A stretch of 64,000 nucleotides of DNA from Stenotrophomonas maltophilia (GCF_023518235.1 NZ_CP090423.1:62001-126000); one strand, 5' to 3'; positions 25,532 to 35,084 are shown, counted from the stretch's first letter. A program made the numbers and translations. Notes: a model not told the origin generated them from the letters alone.

Positions 25532-27436
25532 ATGAGCGCGCCCGGCCCGCGTCCGATCCGGCCGTTGCCGGAAATCCTGATCAACCAGATCGCCGCTGGC
25601 GAAGTGGTCGAGCGTCCTGCGTCGGTGGTGAAGGAACTGGTCGAGAATGCGATCGATGCCGGTGCCAGCCGCGTCGACATCGATCTGGAAGAGGGCGGTG
25701 TGCGCCTGATCCGCATCCGTGACAATGGCAGTGGCATCGCACCGGAGCAGTTGCCGCTGGCGGTATCGCGCCACGCCACCAGCAAGATCGCCGACCTGGA
25801 CGATCTGGAATCGGTGGCGACACTGGGGTTCCGCGGTGAAGCGCTGCCGTCGATCGCTTCGGTCAGCCGCTTCACCCTGGCCTCGCGCCGCGCGCATGAC
25901 GAACACGGCTCGGCGTTGCAGATCGAAGGCGGCAAGATCGGTGAGGTCACCCCGCGCGCGCATGCACCGGGTACCACGGTGGAAGTGCGCGAGCTGTTCT
26001 ACAACGTGCCGGCGCGGCGCAAGTTCCTGCGCGCCGAACGCACCGAGCTGGGTCATATCGAAGAATGGCTGCGGTCATTGGCACTGGCGCGACCGGACGT
26101 CGAGCTGCGCGTGTCGCACAACGGCAAGGCCTCGCGTCGTTACAAGCCGGGTGATCTGTATTCCGATGCGCGTCTGGCCGAGACGCTGGGCGAGGACTTC
26201 GCCAACCAGGCCGTGCGCGTGGACCACAGCGGTGCCGGCCTGCGCCTGCACGGCTGGATCGCGCAACCGCACTATTCGCGCGCCAGTGCCGATCAGCAGT
26301 ATCTGTACGTCAACGGCCGCTCGGTGCGTGATCGCAGCGTTGCCCATGCGGTGAAGATGGCGTACGGCGATGTGCTGTACCACGGCCGCCAGCCGGCCTA
26401 CGTGCTTTTCCTGGAGCTGGACCCGACCCGCGTCGACGTCAATGTGCACCCGGCCAAGCATGAGGTGCGTTTCCGCGATTCGCGGCTGGTGCACGATTTC
26501 GTCTACCGCACCCTGAAGGATGCGCTGGCCGAGACCCGTGCCGGTGTGTCGGCACAGGAGATCGGTGCAGGCGCTGCGCACCCGGCCGACACCGCAGCGG
26601 CACCGATGGCCTCGAGCGTGGGCGCATCCGGCTTCGGCCTGGTCCGCGGGCCTGCGCCCGGTGCCGGTTCGGGCGGCAGCAGTGGAGGCTTCTCCGGCTG
26701 GCGCCCGCAGCAACCGTTGGGGCTGCAGGTGGCCGATGCGCCAGCGGCCTATGCGGCGCTGTACGCCACGCCGGCCGGTGCCGAGCGCGCGGCGCCGATG
26801 CCGCCGATGCCGACCGAGAACGGCCTGCCGGTCACCCGTGCAGACGCCGGCGTACCGCCGCTCGGCTATGCGATCGCGCAGCTGCACGGCATCTACATCC
26901 TGGCCGAGAACGCCGAAGGCCTGATCGTGGTCGACATGCATGCCGCGCACGAGCGCATCGGCTATGAGCGCCTGAAGAATGCGCACGATGGCATCGGCCT
27001 GCAGTCGCAGCCGTTGCTGGTGCCGATCACGCTGGCGGTGGGCGAACGCGAGGCCGACACCGCGGAGAGTGAAGCCGAAACGCTGGCCGCACTGGGCTTC
27101 GAAGTGACCCGTGCCGGCCCGGGGGCGCTGCACGTACGCAGCCTTCCGGCACTGCTGGCCCATGCCGAGCCGGAAGGGTTGCTGCGCGATGTACTGACCG
27201 ATCTGCGCGAACATGGCCAGAGCCGGCGCGTGGCCAGCGCGCGCGACGAACTGCTGTCGACGATGGCCTGCCACGGCGCAGTGCGCGCCAACCGGCGCCT
27301 GACCGTGCCGGAAATGAACGCGCTGCTGCGCGACATGGAAATCACCGAGCGGTCCGGCCAGTGCAACCACGGCCGACCGACCTGGGCCCGTTTTTCGCTG
27401 GCGGAGATCGACCGCTGGTTCCTGCGCGGACGTTGA
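25532..27436 (+). CDS. mutL: DNA mismatch repair protein MutL, endonuclease type
   Basis: 634 residues from ATG 25532. The N-terminal GHKL ATPase (about 10-335) has [33 protein letters not shown] and the KHEVRF segment. A Gly/Ala/Pro-rich linker (about 355-440) leads to the C-terminal dimerisation domain. That domain contains [12 protein letters not shown], which fits the endonuclease motif DQHA(x2)E(x4)E with Gln replaced by Met, and CNHGRPTW close to the end. MutL of E. coli lacks these motifs and uses MutH; here MutL is probably the nicking enzyme. It follows amiC after 93 bp. Confidence 0.96.
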   Translation: MSAPGPRPIRPLPEILINQIAAGEVVERPASVVKELVENAIDAGASRVDIDLEEGGVRLIRIRDNGSGIAPEQLPLAVSRHATSKIADLDDLESVATLGFRGEALPSIASVSRFTLASRRAHDEHGSALQIEGGKIGEVTPRAHAPGTTVEVRELFYNVPARRKFLRAERTELGHIEEWLRSLALARPDVELRVSHNGKASRRYKPGDLYSDARLAETLGEDFANQAVRVDHSGAGLRLHGWIAQPHYSRASADQQYLYVNGRSVRDRSVAHAVKMAYGDVLYHGRQPAYVLFLELDPTRVDVNVHPAKHEVRFRDSRLVHDFVYRTLKDALAETRAGVSAQEIGAGAAHPADTAAAPMASSVGASGFGLVRGPAPGAGSGGSSGGFSGWRPQQPLGLQVADAPAAYAALYATPAGAERAAPMPPMPTENGLPVTRADAGVPPLGYAIAQLHGIYILAENAEGLIVVDMHAAHERIGYERLKNAHDGIGLQSQPLLVPITLAVGEREADTAESEAETLAALGFEVTRAGPGALHVRSLPALLAHAEPEGLLRDVLTDLREHGQSRRVASARDELLSTMACHGAVRANRRLTVPEMNALLRDMEITERSGQCNHGRPTWARFSLAEIDRWFLRGR

Positions 27437-27447
27437 GGGGAGCATCG

Positions 27448-28377
27448 ATGCGTAACTGGGCAATGAGTGGCCTGCTGGTCGCCTGGATGTTGGCCGCCTG
27501 CAGCCCGGCGACACCACCGGCACCGGCGGCGGTGGAGGATCCGGCGTTTGCCGCCGCGCAGCAGCAGTGGCGCGTGGCGCGCTATCAGGACCTGACCCGG
27601 GCCGATGGCTGGACGGCGCTGGTGGGGCTGCATTGGCTGCAGAACAAATCGCACTTCGTCGGTAGCGGGGCCACCAATGGCATCCGCCTGGCGGTGGGTC
27701 CGGAAAAGCTCGGTCTGTTGCGCCGGGAAGGCAGCCAGTGGTGGTTCACGCCGGAAGCGGGCGCCGAGGTCAGCCATGACGGGCAACCGGTGCGCGGACG
27801 CATCCGGGTCGACACCGACAAGGATCCGCAGCCGACCCTGCTCGCCTTCGATGGTGGCAAGGGCCAGCTCAGCATCATCCGCCGTGGTCCGCGCGATGCA
27901 CTGCGGGTGAAGCATGCCGACGCACCTGCGCGCCGCGATTTCGCCGGCCTGCAGTACTGGCCCGGTGGCGCTGACTGGCAGGTGCAGGCGCGCTTCATCG
28001 CGCATCCGGCGGGCAAGACCCTGCCCATCGTCGACATCACCGGCTTGACCACGCAGATGCCCAATGCCGGCGCCGTCGAATTCGAGCGTGATGGCCGCCG
28101 CTGGCGCCTGGAGGCGATCGGCGCGCCCGGCCAACCGCTGTTCCTGATCTTTGCTGACCGCAGCAGCGGCCGCGGCAGTTATCCGGCCGGTCGTTACCTG
28201 GATACCGACGCGCCCGCAGCCGACGGTACGGTGCGTATCGATTTCAACCACGCCTACAACCCGCCATGCGCGTTCACCGCCTACGCGACCTGTCCGCTGG
28301 CGCCGCCGGAAAACCGGCTCGACCTGCGCGTGGAAGCGGGCGAGAAGGCCTATCACCTGCCTGAAGGAGAAGGCTGA
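27448..28377 (+). CDS. DUF1684 lipoprotein
   Basis: 309 residues from ATG 27448, with GAGGGGAGC upstream. The signal peptide ends in lipobox LAAC, and the mature part starts SPATPPAPAAVED. The body matches the DUF1684 type: WRVARYQDLTRADGWTALVGLHWL near the start, and the conserved block RYLDTDAPA...IDFNHAYNPPCAFTAYATCPLAPPENRL near the end with two cysteines. The biochemical role is unknown. It starts 11 bp after mutL and ends 2 bp before the TraB/GumN gene, so the three are probably co-transcribed. Confidence 0.88.
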   Translation: MRNWAMSGLLVAWMLAACSPATPPAPAAVEDPAFAAAQQQWRVARYQDLTRADGWTALVGLHWLQNKSHFVGSGATNGIRLAVGPEKLGLLRREGSQWWFTPEAGAEVSHDGQPVRGRIRVDTDKDPQPTLLAFDGGKGQLSIIRRGPRDALRVKHADAPARRDFAGLQYWPGGADWQVQARFIAHPAGKTLPIVDITGLTTQMPNAGAVEFERDGRRWRLEAIGAPGQPLFLIFADRSSGRGSYPAGRYLDTDAPAADGTVRIDFNHAYNPPCAFTAYATCPLAPPENRLDLRVEAGEKAYHLPEGEG

Positions 28378-28379
28378 CC

Positions 28380-29336
28380 ATGCCGATCAGACACCTGTTC
28401 CGCGCCACCTTGTTGCTGGCGGCCTGCGCAATCGCGCCGCTGGCCCCGGCCCGTGACGCCCCGTCCACCCCTGCCGGAACCGCAGCTGCCGCCAAGCCGC
28501 CGGTGCCGCTGCTGTGGAAAGTCACTGGCCCGGGCGATGCGCGCCTGTACCTGCTGGGGTCGTTCCATCTGCTGAAGCCGCAGGACTATCCGTTGTCGGC
28601 CGATGTCGAGCAGGCGTTCGAGGCCTCGCAGCGGGTGGTGTTCGAGTTGTCACCGGAAGACATGCAGTCGCCGCAGCTGGTCAGCCGCATGGTGCAGGCC
28701 GCGACCCGCACCGATGGCAGCGAGCTCAAGCGCGATCTCGATGCCGCGACCTGGCAGAAGCTGCAGGCCTTTGCCGCCGAGAACCAGCTGCCGCTGGCAC
28801 AGATGCAGGGCATGAAGCCGTGGTTTGTCGGCCTGAGCATTTCAGTGGGCCAGATGCAGAAGCTGGGGCTGGACCCGGCGCTGGGCCTGGACCGGCATTT
28901 CATGGAGCGCGCGCAGAAGACCGGCCGCAAGACCGCAGGGCTGGAGGACATCGACACGCAGATCGGCACGCTCAATGGCATGACGCTGCAGGAGCAGCGG
29001 CAGATGCTGGCCGAGGCACTGGACCAGGCCGGCAAGGCTGACGAGCAGGCACGCCAGCTGCACGATGCGTGGCGCCGCGGTGATGAGCGCCTGCTGTGGA
29101 CGAAGATGGCGGCGGAAATGCGCCAGCAGTATCCGCAGCTGTATCAGCGCATCAACACCGGGCGCAACGACGCATGGGTGCCCAGGCTGGTGCCGTACCT
29201 GCAGGCCGGGCAGGGCGGCACGCTGGTGGTGGTGGGCACGCTGCACCTGCTGGGCAGCGACGGCGTGGTCGAGAAGCTGAAGACCAAGGGCTACAAGGTC
29301 GAGCGCGTGTGCACCGGGTGCAAGGCGAAACGTTGA
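28380..29336 (+). CDS. TraB/GumN family protein
   Basis: 318 residues from ATG 28380, with GAAGGAG upstream. Signal peptide 1-22 (FRATLLLAACAIAPLAPA). The domain starts with LWKVTGPGDARLYLLGSFHLLK and ends with TLVVVGTLHLLGSDGVVEKLKTKGYKVERV, where the two GxxH motifs are those of the TraB/GumN/Tiki-like hydrolase fold. Family members are thought to be envelope proteases or hydrolases; GumN lies near xanthan genes in Xanthomonas, but no such genes are seen here. The C-terminal CTGCKAKR has two cysteines. Confidence 0.88.
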   Translation: MPIRHLFRATLLLAACAIAPLAPARDAPSTPAGTAAAAKPPVPLLWKVTGPGDARLYLLGSFHLLKPQDYPLSADVEQAFEASQRVVFELSPEDMQSPQLVSRMVQAATRTDGSELKRDLDAATWQKLQAFAAENQLPLAQMQGMKPWFVGLSISVGQMQKLGLDPALGLDRHFMERAQKTGRKTAGLEDIDTQIGTLNGMTLQEQRQMLAEALDQAGKADEQARQLHDAWRRGDERLLWTKMAAEMRQQYPQLYQRINTGRNDAWVPRLVPYLQAGQGGTLVVVGTLHLLGSDGVVEKLKTKGYKVERVCTGCKAKR

Positions 29337-29357
29337 CGCCTCGCCGCTGAACCACAA

Positions 29358-29394
29358 AACGAGAACGGCGCGCCAGGGGCGCGCCGTTCTCGTT
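29358..29394. terminator. Hairpin between convergent GumN-like and phaR genes
   Basis: AACGAGAACGGCGCGCC pairs with GGCGCGCCGTTCTCGTT around a 3 nt loop. A stem this strong between two converging stops is probably a shared terminator, though the T run is short. Confidence 0.7.
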
Positions 29395-29411
29395 CCGGCC
29401 CGGACCGTGGC

Positions 29412-29939
29412 TCAGCGGCGGGTCTTGCCGCCGGTGCCGGTTCCCGGTTCGTTCGGCTTGTTGCCGGTACCGGTGCCGGTGCCGCCCGGGCGCGGGCCGC
29501 CGAAACCGGTGCCCATGCTGCGCTGGAATTCCTGCCACAATTCCAGATTGCGTTCGGTCAGCTGGTTCATCATCGCCCACGGGGTCTGCCCCAGCAGGTT
29601 GCCCATCTGCTGGCGGAACTGCTGCTGCTGGTCGAGGAAGACCTGCATGCTGCGCTCCAGGTAATTGCCCATGAAGCCCTGCAGCGAATCGCCATAGAAA
29701 CGGATCAATTGGCTGAGCAGCTGGGTGGAGAGCATCGGTTCGCCGTCCTGTTCCTGGTCGGCGATGATCTGCAGCAGGACCGAACGGGTGAGGTCGTCGC
29801 CGCTCTTGGCGTCGCGGACTTCGAAGTCTTCACCGTCCAGGATCAGCTGGCGCACGTCCTCGATGGTGATGTAGCTGGAAATCTCAGTGTCGTAGAGACG
29901 GCGGTTCGGATACTTCTTGATGATGCGGGTCGCAGCCAT
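29412..29939 (-). CDS. phaR: Polyhydroxyalkanoate synthesis repressor PhaR
   Basis: 175 residues from ATG 29939; a GTG at 29951 would add four residues. The DNA-binding domain RIIKKYPNRRLYDTEISSYITIEDV (about 5-65) is highly characteristic. A PHB-binding helical part with QVFLDQQQQFRQQMGN follows, and a Gly/Thr/Pro-rich tail (GGTGTGTGNK) ends it. PhaR represses phasin genes and itself, and leaves DNA to bind nascent polymer. The synthase phaC is not in the window. Palindromes at 29990-30001 and 30040-30051 lie in its upstream region. Confidence 0.93.
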   Translation of the reverse strand: MAATRIIKKYPNRRLYDTEISSYITIEDVRQLILDGEDFEVRDAKSGDDLTRSVLLQIIADQEQDGEPMLSTQLLSQLIRFYGDSLQGFMGNYLERSMQVFLDQQQQFRQQMGNLLGQTPWAMMNQLTERNLELWQEFQRSMGTGFGGPRPGGTGTGTGNKPNEPGTGTGGKTRR

Positions 29940-29989
29940 TGAAGCGGTCACTCGTCACAGTAGATGCGCAGCATGGCGCAGTGCAGCAG

Positions 29990-30051
29990 CGGTTGCAACC
30001 GCCTCAGCCCCCGCCAGGCTTGGCTTTCAGGGGCGATCATGTTGCGCAACA
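29990..30051. promoter_or_regulatory. Two TTGC-containing palindromes upstream of phaR
   Basis: CGGTTGCAACCG (29990-30001) and TGTTGCGCAACA (30040-30051) are perfect 12 bp palindromes 50 bp apart. PhaR proteins bind TGC-rich dyads in their own promoters, so these are candidate autoregulatory operators. Confidence 0.4.
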
Positions 30052-30081
30052 AGGGTTTGCGTGTTGCGCAGCATGACCATC

Positions 30082-30118
30082 GGCAGGGGCCGCCGGCGTA
30101 CGCCGCATCAGGCCCCTG
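30082..30118. terminator. Possible hairpin after phaB
   Basis: GCAGGGGCC and GGCCCCTGC frame an inner GGCGTACGCC-like stem just after the phaB stop. Without a T run, its role as a terminator is uncertain. Confidence 0.4.
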
Positions 30119-30124
30119 CGCGGC

Positions 30125-30865
30125 TTACCAGCCCATGTGGTGGCCGCCGTTGATGTCCAGGTTGCTGCCGGTGATCCACGAGGCCTCGTCGGCCACCAGG
30201 AAGGACACCCCGTAGGCGATCTCTTCCGGCTTGCCCAGCCGCCCGGTGGGGATGTCGGCGATGATCTTGGCGCGCACCTCTTCGGGCACGGCCATCACCA
30301 TGTCCGTCGCCACGTAGCCGGGCGAAATGGTGTTGACGGTGATGCCGAAGCCGGCGTTCTCGCGGGCCAGCGAGATGGTGAAGCCGTGCATGCCCGCCTT
30401 GGCCGCTGCGTAGTTGGCCTGGCCGTACTGGCCCTTCAGGCCGTTGATCGAGCTGATCTGGATGACCCGGCCCCAGCCGCGGCGACGCATGCCTTCAATC
30501 ACCGGGCGGGTGACATTGAACACCGAGTTGAGATTGGTGTTGATCACATCGTGCCACTGGTCGGCGCGCATGCGGTGGAAGGTGGTGTCGCGGGTGATGC
30601 CGGCGTTGTTGACCAGGATCTCGACCGGGCCGAGCTCGGCTTCCACCGCGCGCACCAGCGCTTCGGCGCTGTCCGGATCGGAGACATCGCCCGGGAAGAT
30701 CGCCACGCGGTAGCCACGCTCGGTCATGGCCTGCTGCCAGGCGCGTGCCTTGGCTTCGTCGCGGTAGTTGGTGGCGACCCGGTGGCCCTGGTCGGCCAGG
30801 CGTTGGCAGATGGCGGTACCGATGCCGCCGGTTCCGCCGGTGACCAGTGCGACGCGAGATGTCAT
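30125..30865 (-). CDS. phaB: Acetoacetyl-CoA reductase (PhaB type)
   Basis: 246 residues from ATG 30865. It is a classical SDR with TGGTGGIG, NNAGITRDTTFHRM, ISSINGLKGQYGQANYAAAKAG (catalytic Ser, Tyr, Lys) and NTISPGYVATDMV. These stretches fit NADPH-dependent acetoacetyl-CoA reductase, which makes (R)-3-hydroxybutyryl-CoA, better than FabG. Its neighbour PhaR supports a role in polyhydroxybutyrate metabolism. It starts 17 bp after gluQ on the same strand. Confidence 0.88.
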   Translation of the reverse strand: MTSRVALVTGGTGGIGTAICQRLADQGHRVATNYRDEAKARAWQQAMTERGYRVAIFPGDVSDPDSAEALVRAVEAELGPVEILVNNAGITRDTTFHRMRADQWHDVINTNLNSVFNVTRPVIEGMRRRGWGRVIQISSINGLKGQYGQANYAAAKAGMHGFTISLARENAGFGITVNTISPGYVATDMVMAVPEEVRAKIIADIPTGRLGKPEEIAYGVSFLVADEASWITGSNLDINGGHHMGW

Positions 30866-30882
30866 GGAGTGCTGTCCGGATA

Positions 30883-31803
30883 TCAGGTGGGGGAAGGGGG
30901 ATTCTGCAACATCGGCGCGGAAAGTGCGCCGGGCGGCAACAGGATGTCGGCGCGCGGCAACCGTGCCGGGTCGAAGGCCTGTTGCGCGCGGGCCAGCAGC
31001 GCGTCCAGGTCCTGGGCCGCATCCAGCGCGGCGGGCGCCTGACCGAGCAGCTGCCAGAGCTGGCGCAGCACCGGCAGCGGGCGCCGGGTGTCCACTGGCA
31101 GCGCGGCCAGCGACTTGGACAGTTTGTGACCCGGCGCATCCAGCAGCAGCGGCAGATGCCAGTAGCGTGGCACGGCCAGGCCCAACGCCTGCTGCAGCAG
31201 GATCTGCCGCGCGGTGGAATCGAGCAGGTCGGCGCCGCGCACCACTTCGGTCACGCCCTGTGCGGCGTCATCGACCACCACCGCCAGCTGGTAGGCCCAG
31301 CAGCCATCGGCGCGGCGCAGCACGAAGTCGCCGACCTCGGCGTGTACATCCTGCTGTTGCGGCCCGCGCAGGCCATCGACGAAGTGCACGACGCTGCCGG
31401 ACAGTACGCGAAAGCGGACGGCAGGATCCGGTCGCGGCTGCCGTGCGACGCAGCGGTGGTGGATGCCGCCACTGGCGGCCAGGTCGCTGCGGCTGCAGTG
31501 GCAGACGAAGGCGAGGTCGCTGGCCAGCAGCACGTCCAGGGCGGCCTGGTAGGCCAGGCCGCGGGTGCTCTGCCAGAGGATCGGGCCATCATGGGCCAGC
31601 CCGAACGCGACCAGCGCCTGCAGCTGCGACTCGGCCGCGCCGGGCACGGTGCGTGGCGGGTCGACATCCTCGATGCGCAGTCGCCACAGGCCGCCGTGAT
31701 GGCGGGCCAGCAGCCAGCTGCCGAAGGCGGCGAGCAGGGAACCAGGGTGGAGCAGGCCGGTCGGCGAGGGCGCGAAGCGGCCGCAGGGAGTGGGGGAGGT
31801 CAT
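30883..31803 (-). CDS. gluQ: Glutamyl-Q tRNA(Asp) synthetase
   Basis: 306 residues from ATG 31803 ([23 protein letters not shown]). It resembles the catalytic half of GluRS: the HIGH-like motif [11 protein letters not shown], a zinc site with CHC in [10 protein letters not shown] plus a later Cys, and KLSKS as the KMSKS motif. It has no anticodon-binding domain. It attaches glutamate to queuosine at position 34 of tRNA-Asp, which links it functionally to queG in this same window. It is divergent from htpX. Confidence 0.93.
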   Translation of the reverse strand: MTSPTPCGRFAPSPTGLLHPGSLLAAFGSWLLARHHGGLWRLRIEDVDPPRTVPGAAESQLQALVAFGLAHDGPILWQSTRGLAYQAALDVLLASDLAFVCHCSRSDLAASGGIHHRCVARQPRPDPAVRFRVLSGSVVHFVDGLRGPQQQDVHAEVGDFVLRRADGCWAYQLAVVVDDAAQGVTEVVRGADLLDSTARQILLQQALGLAVPRYWHLPLLLDAPGHKLSKSLAALPVDTRRPLPVLRQLWQLLGQAPAALDAAQDLDALLARAQQAFDPARLPRADILLPPGALSAPMLQNPPSPT

Positions 31804-31831
31804 GCTGGCTGAATCGTCGGTCAGGTTGGCG

Positions 31832-31860
31832 CTTGAATTCAAGCTGACTGCACCGCAAAT
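31832..31860 (+). promoter_or_regulatory. Candidate sigma-32 promoter of htpX
   Basis: CTTGAA, 15 bp, CCGCAAAT resembles the heat-shock consensus CTTGAA-N13-17-CCCCATNT (6 of 8 in the -10). It is placed 36 bp before the start codon. Confidence 0.4.
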
Positions 31861-31896
31861 TGGTCGATATCGACCCTTTTAGAGCCGGATTCTCCC

Positions 31897-32763
31897 ATGT
31901 TTACCCGCATTGCCCTGTTCCTGGCCACCAACCTTGCGGTGCTGATTCTCGCCGGCATCGTGATGTCCATCCTGGGCGTGGACTCCCGTTCGATGAGCGG
32001 CCTGCTGGTCATGGCCGGCATCTTCGGCTTTGGTGGTTCCTTCATCTCGCTGCTGCTGTCCAAGTGGATGGCCAAGCGTTCCACCGGCGCGGTGGTGATC
32101 ACCGAGCCGCGCAACCAGACCGAGCGCTGGCTGCTGGCCACCGTCGAGCGCCAGGCCAAGGCGGCCGGCATCGGCATGCCGGAAGTGGCGGTGTATGAAG
32201 GCCCGGAGATCAATGCCTTTGCCACCGGCGCCAACCGCAACAACGCGCTGGTGGCGGTGTCCACCGGCCTGCTGCACAACATGAGCGAAGACGAAGCCGA
32301 AGCGGTGTTGGGCCACGAGATCGCTCACGTCGCCAACGGTGACATGATCACCATGGCACTGCTGCAGGGCGTGCTGAACACCTTCGTGATCGTACTGGCC
32401 CGCGTGGTCGGCGGCATCATCGACAGCGCGCTGTCGGGCAACCGCGAAGGCGGTGGCCGTGGCTTTGCCTACTTCATCATCGTGTTCGTGCTGGAGATGG
32501 TGTTCGGCCTGTTCGCCACGATGATCTCGATGTGGTTCTCGCGCCACCGCGAGTTCCGCGCCGATGCCGGTGGTGCCTCGCTGGCCGGCCGCCAGAAGAT
32601 GATCGCCGCGCTGGAGCGCCTGCAGCTGAACCACGGCCAGAGCACCCTGCCGACGCAGATCGCCGCGTTCGGTATTGCCGGCTCGACCGCGAAGAAGCTG
32701 TTCATGAGCCATCCGCCGCTGGAAGAGCGCATCGCTGCGCTGCGTGCTTCGACGGTGGCGTAA
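31897..32763 (+). CDS. htpX: Protease HtpX (M48B)
   Basis: 288 residues from ATG 31897. Two N-terminal membrane helices (about 5-25, 35-55), the zinc motif [12 protein letters not shown] at about 140, two more helices (about 155-175, 190-215), then the third ligand Glu in [13 protein letters not shown]. It degrades misfolded inner-membrane proteins with FtsH. The length and order of helices match E. coli HtpX. A probable heat-shock promoter lies upstream and a terminator at 32789-32820 downstream. Confidence 0.96.
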   Translation: MFTRIALFLATNLAVLILAGIVMSILGVDSRSMSGLLVMAGIFGFGGSFISLLLSKWMAKRSTGAVVITEPRNQTERWLLATVERQAKAAGIGMPEVAVYEGPEINAFATGANRNNALVAVSTGLLHNMSEDEAEAVLGHEIAHVANGDMITMALLQGVLNTFVIVLARVVGGIIDSALSGNREGGGRGFAYFIIVFVLEMVFGLFATMISMWFSRHREFRADAGGASLAGRQKMIAALERLQLNHGQSTLPTQIAAFGIAGSTAKKLFMSHPPLEERIAALRASTVA

Positions 32764-32788
32764 GCCTCGGCTTTCAAGGTAGTGCAGG

Positions 32789-32820
32789 AACGCCCGGCCC
32801 CGCGCCGGGCGTTTTTGTTT
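32789..32820 (+). terminator. Rho-independent terminator of htpX
   Basis: AACGCCCGGC and the matching GCCGGGCGTT form a stem around a short loop, followed by TTTTTG. Confidence 0.85.
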
Positions 32821-32881
32821 GCGTGCGCATGCATTGGCGCGCCAGGCGATGCCTGGGGATCGTTTCCGCGAGCGCGGAGGG

Positions 32882-33074
32882 GTGTCACTTTCTTTGCGCG
32901 CAAAGAAAGTAACCAAAGAAACGCTCCGCCGTCCGCGAGCCGACGTGCTGCGCACGCCGGTGCCCTGAGCTTCTCGGCGAATCAGGGGACGGCGCCGAAC
33001 TCGCTGCGCTCAGACACCGGCGCCTCTTCGCCCCTGATTCCCCTGCGATGCTCGGCTCGCTCAAGGCGGACTGA
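32882..33074. repeat. Long composite repeat, copy A
   Basis: About 190 bp that recurs in reverse orientation at 48050-48236. It starts with GTCACTTTCTTTGCGCGC, continues through GTAACCAAAGAAACGCTCC, a GCGAGCCG...CGGTGCCCTG hairpin and AATCAGGGGACGGCGCCGAA, and ends at GCTCAAGGCGGACT. No reading frame through it resembles a protein. Confidence 0.8.
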
Positions 33075-33097
33075 AAGGTCAAGATCAAGGGCAACAG

Positions 33098-33122
33098 CAT
33101 CCACGCGTGGCGTGGATCTAAC
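33098..33122. repeat. GTAG-type palindrome variant
   Basis: The CATCCACGCGTGGCGTGGAT type element ends in CTAAC instead of CTAC. It lies in the centre of the composite repeat region. Confidence 0.55.
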
Positions 33123-33139
33123 GGGTGCCGCTGTGGCAT

Positions 33140-33247
33140 TTGACCTTGGGTCCGCCTTGAGCGCAGGGCACCGATGCGCAGCATCGGCTCGCGCCCTGGC
33201 GGCGTGTTTCTTTGGTTACTTTCTCTGCACGAGCAAAGAAAGTGACA
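33140..33247. repeat. Shortened, inverted copy of the composite repeat
   Basis: On the minus strand it reads GTCACTTTCTTTGCTCGTGC, GTAACCAAAGAAAC, GCGAGCCGATGCTGCGCATC, GGTGCCCTGCGCTCAAGGCGGAC. It matches both ends of copy A but lacks the middle. With copy A it forms an inverted pair spanning about 365 bp. Confidence 0.75.
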
Positions 33248-33265
33248 AGCACGATCATCGCGGAT

Positions 33266-33294
33266 ACGAAAACGGCACCTTCGCAGGTGCCATT
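33266..33294 (-). terminator. Terminator of suhB
   Basis: Minus strand: AATGGCACCT, GCGA loop, AGGTGCCGTT, then TTCG, directly after the suhB stop. Confidence 0.65.
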
Positions 33295-33319
33295 CCCGTG
33301 AACCGCTTTACGCGGAAGC

Positions 33320-34147
33320 TCAGAACTTCGCGTCGAACTCGGCGGCGTAACCGGTGTTCACCAGCACCTTCTGCAGCGACTCGGCCACCTTCAGGTTGCC
33401 GGCCACGATCTGGTGGGTCTCCGGACCGCGGTTGTCCATGCGGCCCAGGGTGGCGCCCTTGAAATCGCAGACCTTGCCGCCGGCTTCGCGCACCAGCAGC
33501 AGGCCGGCAGCGATGTCCCATGCCTTCACGCCGGCTTCGAAGTAGGCGTCAGCGCGGCCACAGGCCACGTAGGCCAGGTCCAGTGCGGCCGAACCGGTGC
33601 GGCGGATGTCTTCGCCGTGCACCAGCAGGGCGTCGACCGCCTTCAGCTGGGCGCTGGCACGGTTGCGCTCGCGCGGGGCGAAGCCGGTGTGGATCATGGT
33701 GCCGTCCAGGTCCTTGCGGTCGGCCACGCGGATGCGGCGGTCGTTCAGCACCGCGCCGGCACCGCGGCTGGCGGTGAACAGTTCATTGCGCAGCGGGTCG
33801 AAGATCACCGCATCGGTCGGCTCGCCGTTCTCCACCAGCGCGATCGACACGCAGTAGTGCGGCACGCCGCGCAGGTAGTTGCTGGTGCCATCCAGCGGGT
33901 CGATGACCCACATCTGGCGACGCTCGCCCTGCACGCCGCCTTCTTCACCGAAGATGCCGTAGTCCGGGTAGGCGCGCTTGAGTTCCTTGACGATGACCTT
34001 TTCCGCATCCGCATCCACTTCGCTGGCGTAGTCCATCCGGCCCTTCTGCACCACATTGAGCGCCTCGAGCTTGTTGATGTTGCGCAACAGGACGTTGCCG
34101 GCGAGGCGGGCGGCCTTGACCATGACGGTGACGGCGGGTTTCTGCAT
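33320..34147 (-). CDS. suhB: Inositol-1-monophosphatase family protein SuhB
   Basis: 275 residues from ATG 34147. Metal-binding motifs of the family are present: GEEGG (about 68), [20 protein letters not shown] (about 83) and [19 protein letters not shown] (about 215). It hydrolyses inositol phosphates, and in E. coli it also associates with the NusA/rRNA antitermination complex. The divergent suhB-trmJ arrangement is as in E. coli. Confidence 0.95.
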   Translation of the reverse strand: MQKPAVTVMVKAARLAGNVLLRNINKLEALNVVQKGRMDYASEVDADAEKVIVKELKRAYPDYGIFGEEGGVQGERRQMWVIDPLDGTSNYLRGVPHYCVSIALVENGEPTDAVIFDPLRNELFTASRGAGAVLNDRRIRVADRKDLDGTMIHTGFAPRERNRASAQLKAVDALLVHGEDIRRTGSAALDLAYVACGRADAYFEAGVKAWDIAAGLLLVREAGGKVCDFKGATLGRMDNRGPETHQIVAGNLKVAESLQKVLVNTGYAAEFDAKF

Positions 34148-34267
34148 GGCGTGGGCTCCCGGAAAGGCAGAAGAGATGGACTGGCGGGGGAAAAGAGCGG
34201 GTCCGGCGCAGTGGCCGGCCGCACAGTTTACCATTGGTCATCGTCCAGCTCGACCTTTTCCCTGTTC

Positions 34268-35038
34268 ATGTCCCAGTTTCCTGCCGCCACCCGCCTCCGT
34301 TTCGTCCTGGTTGGCACCCAGCACCCCGGCAACATGGGGGCTGCCGCCCGCGCCCTGAAAACCATGGGACTGGCCCGCCTGGTGCTGGTTGCCCCCGAAA
34401 AACCGCTGGATGAGGAGGCCTTCCGGCGTTCGGCTGGTGCTGAGGATGTGCTCGGGGATGCCCCGGTGGTCGCCACCCTGGCCGAAGCCGTGGCCGACTG
34501 CACCCTGGTGCTGGGCTGCACCGCCCGCGCCCGTCGCGTGCAGCTGGAGGAGTACCTGCCGGCCGACGCCGCCGCCCGCGCGGTGGCCCGGGCCGGCGAA
34601 GGCGCCGAGGTGGCGCTGGTGTTCGGTCGCGAACGGACCGGGCTGACCAACGAAGAGCTGCAGCTGTGCCATGCCGCGGTGCACATCCCGTCCGATCCGG
34701 CGTTCAGTTCGCTCAACCTGGCCGCTGCCGTGCAGGTGCTGGCCTATGAAACGCGCATGCAGCTGCTCGGCGCGCAGCCGGTGGCGGAGACCGAGCCGGG
34801 CTTCCGCGAGCAGCCGGCCAGCCACGAACAGATGGAGAGCTTCTTTGCCCAGCTGGGCGACACCCTGGACGAGATCGATTTCCACAAGGGGCGTGCCCCG
34901 GAGTCGGCGATGCGCAAGCTGCGCCGCTTGTTCCTGCGCAATCAGCCGAGCGAGCAGGAAGTGCGCCTGCTGCGCGGCATCCTGGCCGATACCCAGCGCA
35001 TGGCCCGGCTGGCCCGTGCCGGCAGCAGGGACGACTGA
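34268..35038 (+). CDS. trmJ: tRNA (Cm32/Um32) methyltransferase TrmJ
   Basis: 256 residues from ATG 34268. SPOUT-class knot: FVLVGTQHPGNMGAAARALKTMG at the N-terminus, ALVFGRERTGLTNEEL in the middle and IPSDPAFSSLNLAAAVQVLAYE as the SAM-binding knot. The C-terminal helical tail (about 170-256) is characteristic of TrmJ. It methylates the 2'-OH of nucleotide 32 in several tRNAs. Confidence 0.94.
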   Translation: MSQFPAATRLRFVLVGTQHPGNMGAAARALKTMGLARLVLVAPEKPLDEEAFRRSAGAEDVLGDAPVVATLAEAVADCTLVLGCTARARRVQLEEYLPADAAARAVARAGEGAEVALVFGRERTGLTNEELQLCHAAVHIPSDPAFSSLNLAAAVQVLAYETRMQLLGAQPVAETEPGFREQPASHEQMESFFAQLGDTLDEIDFHKGRAPESAMRKLRRLFLRNQPSEQEVRLLRGILADTQRMARLARAGSRDD

Positions 35039-35084
35039 CGACGGTCTCATTTTTTCGGGTAGTCTGTCCGGATACCCTGGGGGG

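Noticed and set aside
30082..30118. Mobile element end at the phaB terminus
   Set aside because: Only a single hairpin with no transposase, target duplication or second end.
32782..33462. Open frame across the composite repeat at 33 kb
   Set aside because: The translated part follows the repeat and recurs at 48 kb with different flanks; it has no ribosome binding site and is better explained as non-coding repeat.
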